From positions 61,233,937 to 61,297,936 of the forward strand of contig JALGQZ010000001.1 in NCBI GenBank assembly GCA_023105745.1: 64,000 nucleotides of DNA, given 5' to 3'. Under the pieces are notes generated by a model that worked only from the letters and a program-made list of their open reading frames with translations, was not told the DNA's origin and made no database searches. Positions 12,818 through 22,067 of this stretch are shown here, one piece after another (the first letter of the stretch is position 1; every line of letters begins with the position of its first letter). This stretch comes from Austropuccinia psidii (Eukaryota; Basidiomycota; Pucciniomycetes; Pucciniales; Sphaerophragmiaceae). The position numbers and the translations under genes were made by a program.

Positions 12818-13318
12818 AGCAGAGGTAGTTTATTAAGCAAATAGATGGTGACGAGTTGATTGATAACTTGTTTGAAAATTTTTGAATACAAAGATCCAAA
12901 TTGAAAAAAAAAGGTGGAAGTAAAATAATCGCATTTGCAAAATGCGATTTGTCAGGATATTGAAGGAGGCAATGTGTTGCAAATTATTTCATCTCATTCA
13001 AATGAAATCACTTCCCTTTGAGACATTGAATAAAGTTTACTAGTGAGAAACCTACTAAAGTCAACTTTTGAACTATTCAACGCTCATGAGGTAAGGACTA
13101 AGCAAAGTGTTCCATTTGAATGATATGAAATAAAATGGTTTTGTCGGGGAAACAGGAGACACAATTCTTGTCTTAAATAGTCCACTTATTAGGTTTTAAT
13201 TTGTGAGTCTCATGATCTAAACCCTAACCACAACATTGAGAATATACTGACCAATTTCCCCTTAGGTCCTGTTGGCAGAGAAGGCCACTCAGCATATTTT
13301 GGCAATTGTGTTCATCAT
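12818..13318. other. Upstream region of gene A (copy 1)
   Basis: No ORF of note. It is conserved with 16245-16743 in reverse orientation, including an A/T-rich block with GCAAAATGCGATTTG. Presumed promoter of gene A. Confidence 0.4.
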
Positions 13319-13340
13319 GTACGCCAACAAGCCACCGTAC
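13319..13340. promoter_or_regulatory. Intergenic palindrome P1 (copy 1)
   Basis: 22 bp, GTACGCCAA-CAAG-CCACCGTAC. Same place as 16223-16244, between the left repeat array and gene A. Confidence 0.55.
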
Positions 13341-13374
13341 ACTATGGTTGTAGTATGGAAGCTTAAGTATAAGT

Positions 13375-13760
13375 CGTGTCTCAAGCATGTTGGGAGGGCA
13401 CTACACAAGCGTAAGGATAAGTGGTGTCGGGAGCATGTCGGGGAGGCACTCTGCAAGCATAAGGATGGTAAGGAGTGTCAGGAGCATGTTGGGAGGGCAC
13501 TCCCCGAGCGTAAGGATGGTAAGCAGTGTTGGGAGCATGTTGGGAGGGCACTCTGCGAGCGTAAGGATGGTAAGCAGTGTCGGGAGGGCACTACACAAGC
13601 ATAAGGATAAGTGGTGTTGGGAGCATGTCGGGAGGGCACTCCGCAAGCATAAGAATGGTAAGCAGTGTCAGAAGGGAACTACACAAGTGTAAGGATGGCT
13701 AGCAGTGTTGGAGGCATGTCGGGAGGGCACCACGTGAGCATAAAGATGGTAAGGGCGGGG
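13375..13760 (-). repeat. 51-bp subterminal repeat array (copy 1)
   Basis: About 7 degenerate units. Each holds, on the minus strand, CATCCTTACGCT and GCCCTCCCGACATGCC, like the array at 15640-16200. Long frames on both strands here are periodicity artefacts. Confidence 0.85.
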
Positions 13761-14046
13761 GTGTGAAAGCGTAAGGAGTGGTGAGGACGGAGATGGGGGG
13801 CGGTGCGGGTGCATAAGCATGCAAAGCGTTGGGGCGGATTAGATGGGGATGCGCAAGCCAATGAGGTGAAATTACCCAAACATTGCGAATAGTGCTGAAA
13901 TGGGGTTGGGCTTTGAGTGACATTCTCATGTGACACATGTGACAATTGACGTTGTCTTGACGCTGACGTGACGTGACCCACTAAATCCAGTGACTAGAAA
14001 GTGACACTAACGTGACTGAAGCAAGATTTTATACTGACAGCAGTGC

Positions 14047-14092
14047 AACGTGAAGTCAATCGCCAACGATTGACGCGAGATTTGCCCTGGTG
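14047..14092 (-). repeat. Terminal inverted repeat of GT copy 1
   Basis: On the minus strand it starts CACCAGGGCAAATCTCGCG at 14092 and matches the left end of copy 2 over 46 bp, with CpG transitions. The next base outward is 14093; a partner end is outside the window, so a target duplication cannot be checked. Confidence 0.8.
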
Positions 14093-14233
14093 AATGCCCA
14101 CCCAACATGCCTCCAATTCTGCTTGCCATCCTTACGCTTGCAGTGCCCTCCTGAAATGCCTCCAACACTGCTTACCATCCTTACACTTGCAGTTCCCTCC
14201 CAACATGCCTCTGATGCCCCCCTCAAGCCTTCT
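14093..14233 (+). repeat. 51-bp-type repeats outside copy 1 (block B)
   Basis: Degenerate units with ACATGCCTCC and CCATCCTTACGCTTGCAG, in plus orientation, directly after the copy 1 terminus. The same junction, CCCTGGTG followed by AATGCCCACC, recurs at about 47144 inside the solo LTR. It could be left-end repeat DNA of copy 3. Confidence 0.6.
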
Positions 14234-14348
14234 TGTGAGCCTTGAGGTATATTTTACATACCCAAATAGGCCACAATTATCTTAAAAAGAAATTTTGAAT
14301 TATAGATAACTCATAAATCATGCATATATTCAAAATTCATCTTTTTTG
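14234..14348 (+). repeat. G1-family LTR fragment
   Basis: Begins TGTGAGCCTTGAGG like the G1 LTR and follows it for 115 bp to a run of T, then switches to the G3 LTR. A truncated LTR start. Confidence 0.75.
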
Positions 14349-15276
14349 CCCAAACCACAATTGGGCCCACCTGAGCCATGTTTTGGCCACCAATCCCTTG
14401 GACCCAAATTGGACCAAAAACACCTTGGATCCATTTTTGGCCATAAATCCCATAGGACCCATTTTTGGCCCTGGACCACCATGGACCAACTTCACCGTCA
14501 TGGCCTCTGGCAACCACCAGAGGCCACCAAATCATCTCAACAAGCATTTCCCTCAACTTAAGGGAAGATTGCTTCATTCCTCCATGAACCTTGTACTCAA
14601 GGTTGCAGGAGTGGTGCATATATGGTGTTATATACCATTATGCACCATTTTTGCTCAGCAATTCAATGGTGACGTTTTCAGGACCCAAATCAACCTTCTT
14701 AACTCAAGGTACCAAGATCCAACGCCCATTCCAAAGGAGGACCTTTGGACTCATCAGTTTAGTAATCCATGGCGGCAATCAGAAGACCATTCAAGGACTC
14801 CAACCACCTGGCTCAGCAGGAGTTGGGTTGGCAATGTCATTCAGGGTTATTCTAAGGGAAATTCTCAAAGGTATTACATCTTTTCAATCAGTTGTCAAGG
14901 TATCAAGTATTTCAATACTCCTTGGACAACCCAATTCATCCGTACAGGCCTTGTTCAATCAATCTGTATGGCCTTGGCCCAATTGGGCCATTTCTTATTC
15001 CACTGTGGGAATTCCATCACACAGTTCAAATTTCAAGATGGCCAGAACTGTATTTCCCAATTCGGACAATACAGTCATTGATCCACCTTCCAGGATCAAT
15101 CTTTCAGTTTTTCACATATACCGGCCACCTTTCATCACCTGGGGATTTTTTCCCCAGTTAATTAATATACTGGATTTATTTTTATCCTTATTTTCTTTTA
15201 CCTTATTAAAGTTAATACTGATAATCTTAAGTCAGTCATTCAGCACCCTTTTCCTTTATCTCCTCGCCTGTCCAGT
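14349..15276 (+). repeat. G3 5' LTR, left part (5'-truncated)
   Basis: Aligns without length change to 43576-44503 of the G3 3' LTR (both 928 bp) with only a handful of substitutions, so G3 is young. The first 505 bp of the LTR are missing at the junction near 14348. The right part lies at 36179-36460, beyond the inserted GT copy 2. Frames open across the LTR occur in both LTRs and are not treated as genes. Confidence 0.85.
15274..15276. repeat. Target-site duplication AGT, left
   Basis: AGT precedes the element at 15277 and recurs at 36176-36178 after it. The unoccupied site in the 3' LTR (44501-44503) has AGT once. A 3-bp duplication is usual for CMC/EnSpm elements. Confidence 0.85.
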
Positions 15277-15322
15277 CACCAGGGCGAATCTCGCGTCAAT
15301 CGTCGGCAATTGACTTCACGTC
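15277..15322 (+). repeat. Left terminal inverted repeat, GT copy 2
   Basis: Starts CACCAGGGCGAATCTCGCG. It matches the reverse complement of 36130-36175 at 43 of 46 positions. Inside it GTCAATCG and CAATTGAC/CGATTGAC form a short hairpin-like inverted repeat around TCGG. Confidence 0.9.
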
Positions 15323-15639
15323 GCACCGCGGTCAGTATAAAATCTTGCTTCAGTCGCGTTAGTGTCACTTTATAGTCACTGGATTTAGTGGGTCACGTCA
15401 CGTCAGCGTCAAGACAACGTCAATCGTCACATGTGTCACATGAGAATGTCACTCAAAGCCCAAACCCATTTCAACACTATGCGCAACGTTCGTGTAATTT
15501 CACCTCATTGGCTTCCGCCTCCCCGACGCTTAGCATGCTTACGCACCCGCACCGCCCTCCATCCGGATGAGACTCCGACACTGCCCGCCCCTCTCCGTCC
15601 TCACCACTCGCTACGCTTTCACACCCACGCCCCTACCAT
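15323..15639. other. Left subterminal unique region
   Basis: No gene. It is rich in ACGTC, GTCAC and ACATGTGTCACATG motifs and has a TATAAA box at about 15337. Conserved with 13761-14046 in copy 1. Confidence 0.5.
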
Positions 15640-16200
15640 CCTCACGCTTGTGTAGTACCCTCCCGACATGCCTCCGACAACGCTTACCATCCTTACGCTC
15701 ATGTAGTGCCCTCCCGACATGCCTCCGACACCACTGATGACCCTTACGCTTGTGTAGTGCCCTCCCGACATGCCTCCGACACAGCTTACCATCCTTACGC
15801 TCATGTAGTGCCCTCCCGACATGCCTCCGACAACAGTTACCCTCCCTCCCGACATTCTCCTGACACTTCTTACCATCCTTACGCTCATGTAGTGCCCTCC
15901 CGACATGCCTCTGACAACAGTTACCCTCCCTCCCGACATTCTCCCGACACAGCTTACCATCCTTACGCTCATGTAGTGCCCTCCCGACATGCCTCCGACA
16001 ACGCTTACCCTCCCTCCCGACATTCTCCCGACACTGCTTACCATCCTTACGCTCATGTAGTGCCCTCCCAACATTCCTCCGACAGCAGTTACCCTCCCTC
16101 CCGACATTCTCCCGACACTGCTTACCATCCTTACGCTCATGTACAGTAGTGCCCTCCCGACATGCCTCCGACAACGCTTACCCTCCTCACGCTTCCGTAT
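15640..16200 (+). repeat. 51-bp subterminal repeat array (copy 2)
   Basis: Unit of about 51 bp holding ACATGCCTCCGACA, CTTACCATCCTTACGC and GTAGTGCCCTCCCG. Some units carry an inner duplication of about 36 bp (TTACCCTCCCTCCCGACATT). Subterminal arrays bind the accessory transposition protein in plant CACTA elements; a similar role is an inference. Confidence 0.85.
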
Positions 16201-16222
16201 TACATTCATAGTGTACTGTACA

Positions 16223-16244
16223 GTATGGTGGCTTGTTGGCGTAC
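16223..16244. promoter_or_regulatory. Intergenic palindrome P1 (copy 2)
   Basis: GTATGGTGG-CTTG-TTGGCGTAC, about 500 bp upstream of gene A. It is the least symmetric of the six in this element. Confidence 0.55.
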
Positions 16245-16743
16245 ACGATGAACGCAATTGCCGAAATATGCTGAGTGGCCTTCTCTGCCAACAGGACCTA
16301 AGGGGATATTGGTCAGTATATTCACCATGTTGTGGTTAGGGTTTAAATCATGAGACTCACAAATTAAAACCTAATAAGTGGACTATTTAAGACAAGAATT
16401 ATGTCTCCTGTTTCGCCGACAAAACCATTTTATTTCATGTCAATCAAATGAACACTTTGCTTAGTCCTTACCTCATGAGCATCGAATAGTTCAAAAGTTG
16501 ACTTTAGTAGGTTTCTCACTAGTCAACTTTATTCAATGTCTCACAGGGAAGTGATTTCATTTGCATGATATGAAATAATTTGCAAAACATCGCCTCCTTC
16601 AATTTCCCGCCAAATCGCATTTTGCAAATGCGATTATTTTACTTCCACCTATTTTCTTCAATTTGGATCTTTTTATTCAAAATTTTCAAACAAGTTATCA
16701 ATCAACTCGTCACCATCTATTTGCTTACTAAACTACCTCCGCG
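16245..16743. other. Upstream region of gene A (copy 2)
   Basis: No gene. Conserved in all three copies; contains a TTTGCAAATGCGATT block about 120 bp before the start codon. Presumed promoter. Confidence 0.4.
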
Positions 16744-18985
16744 ATGGCCCAAACCCCGGGAAATTCAACGGAATTTAATGAACGACCAACTTCAGCCCCA
16801 GAGAGTGGAAGTGAAATCTCTGATATGGCCAGTAGTCGTGAATTAGGCATTGAAGCAGAGAGCCAGTCACATGAAGATAATCAAGATCCACCAGCTCTTC
16901 CAGAATGTGAGTATACATCCATCTTGAGTATTTCTAATCTCTCAAAACCTGATATTGTGTCATAGCCTTTATTTCAGGTCAACCGCCAAGCTCTCAGAAA
17001 CCGAATTTTAAAAGTTATGAGAAGGAAAAGACTGTTGAACCTTGTGCACCGACAGAAGATGATGGGCAAGATGATGTAATTTTCAGTGGGGAGGTGGAAA
17101 TTATATCCAAGGAACAATTTGTCTCCAACATTGCTCAAACAATCCCAAGGCTCGAAAAAATCCAAAATGATAGTAAAATTCCTGATTATGTGCGTCAAAA
17201 GATTGCTGAAGCCATGAGCCTGCTCAAAATGGATTTGAACCGTAAGTCCATTACTAATTCAAAACAAAATTGATAAAAATAGCTGCTTACAATATATGGG
17301 CAGGTGTGGAGGTGGGAGAATCTCTACCTGAAGGATCTCGAGTCGTAATTGGATTTCCAGGCAAAGGATTAGGAAAAAGACCAAATATACATGCGACCAA
17401 AAAAACAAACAAAAAACACCGTACCTTTGAAGCCGCAAACGATTCTCGCGATCAAGGTGATGAAATTTTAAATGTTGAAGGGGACCATATTGATAATGAA
17501 CCTCCGCATACTGAACCCTCCCCAATACTCAATGAAACAATCCATGATGAAGCTCCACATACAGAAAGTCCCCCGATACCCAATGAAACAATGCATGATG
17601 CAACCCCTCCCGCCTCTCCTCGGAATATTCAAGCCTTTCAAGAAAGGGAAACAATTAAACATGATACAATGGGACGAGATATGACTGATATAATTCCCGA
17701 CGCTGAGCCCGAAGTGTCATCCGCTGCGAATTTTCAAGGAATATTTTTATCCCGCATGGAAGAGTTTGCAGGCGTTTTGAATTATCATTCCAATATTACT
17801 CAACAATCATGGAAAAGGGGGCTTGATAATATCAATAGGATTTACAAAAATAGATGGGACAATTTACCAACAAAGGATGCTCATACATTCCTGCCCGTTG
17901 GTATTAAGGTGATCAGTAACCGAGATCTTAAAATGTCTGCTTGGCTGCAGGACCTTGAGATGGCAGGTGAGTTTTTTTTTATCTTTGTGCATGATACTTG
18001 ATTATTGGCTGTTGACTGGTGATATAAATTGCAATATACAGGGTTAGATTTTTTTAAGCCAACCGAAACAGAAGCGTTTTTTGATCACAACATTTGGAAT
18101 CTCAAATTGATGAAGGAATCAGCTAAACCTCCAGATAATCTCGCAAAATCTGAACACTCCTTCTTCAAAATGGTTCAGAGCCTTCTTTACCCCGCCAATC
18201 CAGTTAAACATTTTTGGGCAAATGTTATGTTTGAATCCATTAGTTTAGTCTCATACGATGTGATTGCACCCAAACCATATGTTGCACCAACATCAAATTC
18301 GACCGATCCTCTTGGACTCGAACGGGGAGCAGTTGAATACCTTGCCTCCTGCTTGTGTAAATCGAAGCAACGTGCAACCCAACTCAGCATTGAAGGTGGC
18401 GGGGCTGAAAATGAGATATCCACAAAGCCGCACAAGAACCTGGAGGATCTAATGGATACAGTTATCCATTTGATGATTGCATACAACATGGTACGTGCAC
18501 ATACAAAGGTCGAAGTTAATGGCATCAAAGGCAAACTCACGAACTCAAAAAAAAATGAGGCCATCAAAGATCTTTTGGCGTGTCACAAGAATCTTGGAAT
18601 CAATCGAATTTGCTATGGTATATTAGCGGCATTCTGTGCGGCGGGGGTTCGTGGTTTGATGGTATGCTCAGATGACTGGAGAACAAGCTCAGTTAAAGGG
18701 GCTTTAGCACTAATTGACATTTCCGCAAAACTTTCAGAGGGTAAAAATCTAGTGGAGCCAGTGTGGCTACGTACTAATAAGTATATATGTAATTTACTGA
18801 ATAAAAGTTTCTTCTCATCAGAGTCCTTTAACCCCACTGTACCTCTTAGATTTGATTTTGCACGATGCTTAGTATTAGACTTTGGTGATGCCTGGGTGGC
18901 GAATCGCGGGCTTGGTTCAAGTGATGAGGTCACCTTGACGGTACCCAGGTCAGCTAAACTCACAACCAGGATTGACCCGTTTTAG
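16744..18985 (+). CDS. Gene A: orphan 677-aa transposon protein
   Basis: Four exons with consistent phases: 16744-16906, 16978-17241, 17304-17966 and 18042-18985 (introns 71, 62 and 75 bp, all GT-AG). They give 677 aa. I do not recognise the family. Residues 1-145 are acidic and Ser/Pro-rich, apart from a helical stretch near residue 120 (VRQKIAEAMSLLKMDL). Residues 146-250 hold a basic patch (GLGKRPNIHATKKTNKKHR) and repeated PPHTE/PSPILNETIHDEA segments. From about residue 290 the protein looks globular and Trp/Phe-rich, with no clear metal or nucleotide motif. The last exon is the best conserved between copies. It precedes the dioxygenase on the same strand in every copy, so a shared task is plausible. 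Intact only here. Confidence 0.7.
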
Positions 18986-19562
18986 ATTAGCTTTGTACTA
19001 GATAGATTGTAATTGAATTTTGCAAAGTTATTTATGAATTTAATAATCATGACTTCCTATCCTACTACTGCCCGGATGCCACAGTCTGAGTACCAATAGT
19101 AATTGTACGGCGGCATGCCTCCGTACATCATTGCAAAGACTCCGACAAGACGCAAGCTGAGTCAGGCGATGTGCCCGCGAGTAGCACACCCGGGTGCATT
19201 GCGGGAAGTCGCGTTTATCACTTCCCGCCAGCCCATAATAGGCCAAATGTTCCTGTGTCTTTCAAGAGGACTAGGATAGCTAGGGATCCGCAGCAGGATG
19301 CATATTGCATTTGCGTGTGCTTGCAATATTCCAAATGGTTGGATTGGAAAGTGATTGCATGGGAACATCAATGTGGAAAATTGAATAATGCACTATCCAC
19401 TGCAATTTTCAGGTTCAGGTATTTGAGATCGTGAATTTGCCAAGGTCAGGCGTGAGCTTTCTTTTTAGCCGCAATTAAAAAAGATTCATCCACCGCAATC
19501 CAATTTAGGTGATATTAAGAAATCAGTAATCATTCGGTTTCATTTCATTTTCTGCTGAAAGC
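18986..19562. other. Gap between gene A and dioxygenase (copy 2)
   Basis: No gene. Contains palindrome P2 and a conserved CATTTCATTTTCTGCTGAAAGC segment just before the dioxygenase start. Presumed promoter. Confidence 0.45.
19105..19126. promoter_or_regulatory. Intergenic palindrome P2 (copy 2)
   Basis: GTACGGCGG-CATG-CCTCCGTAC with CGG-N10-CCG, 437 bp upstream of the dioxygenase start codon. Confidence 0.65.
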
Positions 19563-20907
19563 ATGCCATTCACAAAAAAAGGAAAAGAGCGTAAAAGGGA
19601 ACTCGCGAGAAAGCGTCGGGCTGAGGAAGGAAAGTGTGAGTTACTCGCTTAATCTCAGTGCATATATATAGATATATATATATGCTTCCACATTTATGTG
19701 GCACCCTCATTGGGCCCCACTGAAGAACATGGGCTTTAGTCGGTTCAGATTGTGCCAATGTCATGTGGGCTCCAACAGGGAAGTCAAAGGATGTGTGCCG
19801 AAGAAAGCTCCTTGGCAGTATCTGATATCTTGTGTGCTTCAACACGTAGTGATCCCTCAACCACTCGGGAATAGTAGCAGATCCCAAAAGACAAATGAGC
19901 GCAAAACGACCCGAATGAATAGGTTGTTTTCCTCCTCTCGCCCAACAGCACAAATATCAATGCCAGTATCAGCAAATATCACCCCAAGTGAAATTCGGAG
20001 GGTTGTGGATGTCAATCAGATCAAACGCATTCACTTTGGGCGTGTGGCAATTTTCTCTTCAACTGGATTACTCATTGCCCTTGTCGAATTCCGACCATTC
20101 ACAACAATGAGTGAAGTCGAGGTCAATCAATGGGATGAATTATCACAATTCCTATTTCGCGAAAAGAGTTTCACCGACCCTATTGCAACAAATGGAGCAT
20201 TACTGGAGGGATTTATGTTCGCGATTGGGTGGCGCAAATGCACCACGAAGAATGAACAATTTGGTCTGTATGGTAGTGCTGGCAAAATTGAAAATGCAAA
20301 AGATGAATGGCGGGACCGAGGTGCCAATCTTAGCTCGGTGGGTTGCATTCTAGGTCAATCCTTACGATATGTTGGGGATAATTTATTTCAGAAGATTCAA
20401 AATTGCTACAACTCATTGGGGGTTCCGTCTTTTGATCAAGTCAGCTATGAAGGCGATATTCCGGCAAATCAGGGTGCATTCGAGTTCGCTTCCGCACTCA
20501 CTTTCACCATGAATGGATTCAAAAACGCACCTCATGTTGATAAGGATGCATCGCTGTATGCTTCGGGATGGTGGTTTCAAGCTGATAAGCGGACCGGCCA
20601 AATTCAAAGAGATGCGTCAAAGCGGTGTACAGGGGGAAAATTGATTTTCCCAAATGAGCATTTTTGGATTGATCTATCCGCATGTCATGGGCTCATTCAG
20701 GTAGTGTGGGCCAGTAGTACATTTGTTCATTATACTGATCCAGCACAGGACAACGAAAGCACGACACTAGTGGGTATGTCCGCACAATGCTCAAGCAGGT
20801 TAGCAAAAACAATGCGGCAAAAAAGCAATGGCTATTATGAGATTGGCGAGAGAGCGGGCTATCAAATCAGGGATGGTAATACAATCTCATGCCGATTCAA
20901 AGAATGA
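19563..20907 (+). CDS. TET/JBP-like 2OG-Fe(II) dioxygenase (copy 2)
   Basis: Exon 1 is 19563-19635 (MPFTKKGKERKRELARKRR, a basic nuclear-localisation-like start) and exon 2 is 19949-20907 after a CCTCCTCTCGCCCAACAG acceptor; 343 aa in total. Predicted iron ligands are His220, Asp222 (APHVDKDAS) and His285 (TFVHYT); Arg308 is a candidate 2-oxoglutarate ligand. Rust relatives share the start MPF..KK and the block LLIALVEFRPF..MS and are annotated Tet-like oxygenases. The family oxidises 5-methylpyrimidines in nucleic acid. In a transposon, local removal of methylation could aid transcription or mobility; that is inference. A longer single-frame start at 19696 reads through intron sequence and is less likely. 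Confidence 0.78.
19653..19686. other. AT dyad in the first intron of the dioxygenase gene
   Basis: A near-perfect palindrome of alternating AT (CATATATATAGATATATATA, then TATG). Kept at 9878-9905 and 50582-50608 in the other copies. Confidence 0.5.
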
Positions 20908-21033
20908 GGAGATTTGCAAGTGGGTTGGGTAAGTAATGGTGAGGTAAGGCAGAGGACAATATACACCAGGATTGGATGGATTCGAGTGCGGGAGATGGGG
21001 TGTCTGACATGAAAAAGGGGTGAAGTGGATTAT

Positions 21034-21055
21034 GTACGGTGGCATGCCATCGTAC
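21034..21055. promoter_or_regulatory. Intergenic palindrome P3 (copy 2)
   Basis: GTACGGTGG-CATG-CCATCGTAC, 126 bp after the dioxygenase stop codon and just before the 40-bp repeats. Confidence 0.65.
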
Positions 21056-21059
21056 ATCT

Positions 21060-21655
21060 GTCCTGGTTTGTTGCTATTGTCCAGGATGCCAATGCTTCAC
21101 ACGCGAATCCTCATGCTTGTGCAGGTTCTGACAATGGTGAAAGTTCCTTACGCCTATGCGGGGTGCCAACGCTACACACGCCAATCCTTGGGCCTGTGCA
21201 GGCTCCCGAAAATTTACACGCCAATCCTTACGCCTTTACAGGCTTTCGACGATTCACACGCCAATTCTTACGCTTGTGAAGCTTCCCCACAATGCTGAAA
21301 TTTTCTTTAGCCTGTGCAGGATCCCAAGAATTCACACGCCAATTCTTACGCCTGTGCAGGCTCCCAACAATTCACACGCCCATCCTTATGCTTGGGGAGG
21401 GTCCCAAAAGTGCTAAAATTCCTTACGCCTGCACAGGCTTCCGACGATTCACACGCCAATCCTTACGCTTGGGAAGGTTGCCAACAATGCTGACAAATTC
21501 TTACGCCTGTGCAGGCTCCCAACAATTCACACGCCAATCCTTATGCCTGTGCAGGCTCCCAACAATTCACACGCCAATCCTTACGCCTGTGCAGCCTCCC
21601 GACAAGTCACACGCCAATCCTTACGCTTGTGAAGGTTCTAGACAATTTAAACAAT
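21060..21655 (+). repeat. 40-bp tandem repeat array (copy 2)
   Basis: About 14 units of CCTTACGCCTGTGCAGGC, then TCCCAACAATTCACACGCCAAT. It lies between the 3' ends of two convergent genes. The core ATCCTTACGC is shared with the 51-bp array near the left end. Confidence 0.9.
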
Positions 21656-22067
21656 TCAATACATGAGTAAGACTAATAGCGTGTGACCATAGGAAAGGCC
21701 ATGTTTCACGAATCTGGACTCGATTGCTCACATACGGGAACCTCCCGCTTTTTTACAGTTAGGAATGGGTATGGCTCTAAACCATGGAAGAAGAAAATAT
21801 ACGAGAGGATAATGGCAACTATTGGCGCATTTTGAGAAAAAGAGGTTCACGAAAACAAATACTCACTCAAACTCTTGGTGGGGCACTTACAAAAATAATT
21901 CTCACGCAATCAGGGTTTTTCTCTAAGGAGGAAATAAGTAATTTTTACGTGAACAAAGAATGTAATAGAATTTGAACATAACAAGAATTGAAGACAAATA
22001 TTTTATTCAAAAGAAAGTATTACAAAAAATAAAAAGAGGAAATAATGGGATTTTTTTTTTTAATTTT
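21656..22067. other. Spacer beyond 3' end of zinc-cluster gene (copy 2)
   Basis: No convincing gene. A 63-codon frame at 21784 is not kept in copy 1 or copy 3. A CGGGAACCTCCCGC hairpin lies near 21738. Confidence 0.4.

Larger units (their letters stand above)
6181..14092 (-). mobile_element. GT giant transposon copy 1, truncated
   Basis: Minus-oriented copy of the element described at 15277-36175. From its outer end at 14092 inward it has the terminal repeat, the 51-bp repeat array, gene A (broken), the dioxygenase gene (intact), the 40-bp repeat array and the end of the zinc-cluster gene, where G1 cuts it at 6180. Its SNF2, gene B and transposase part is not in the window. Differences from copy 2 in the terminal 90 bp are nearly all CpG to TpG or CpA. 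Confidence 0.85.

Noticed and set aside
14093..14095. AAT as a target duplication of GT copy 1
   Set aside because: The other end of copy 1 is outside the window, and the same junction recurs at about 47144, so it may not be an insertion boundary.
15611..16257. Open frames of 147-212 codons on both strands
   Set aside because: They are made of the 51-bp repeat, whose length is a multiple of three, so stops are absent from several frames at once. Cys/Arg/His periodicity follows the unit.
19696..19948. Upstream extension of the dioxygenase (403-aa single-exon form)
   Set aside because: The extension is not conserved in frame in copies 1 and 3, while the short basic first exon plus spliced exon 2 is.
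21060..21655. Possible CRISPR-like array
   Set aside because: Units are contiguous without unique spacers, are degenerate, and lie in a eukaryotic transposon.
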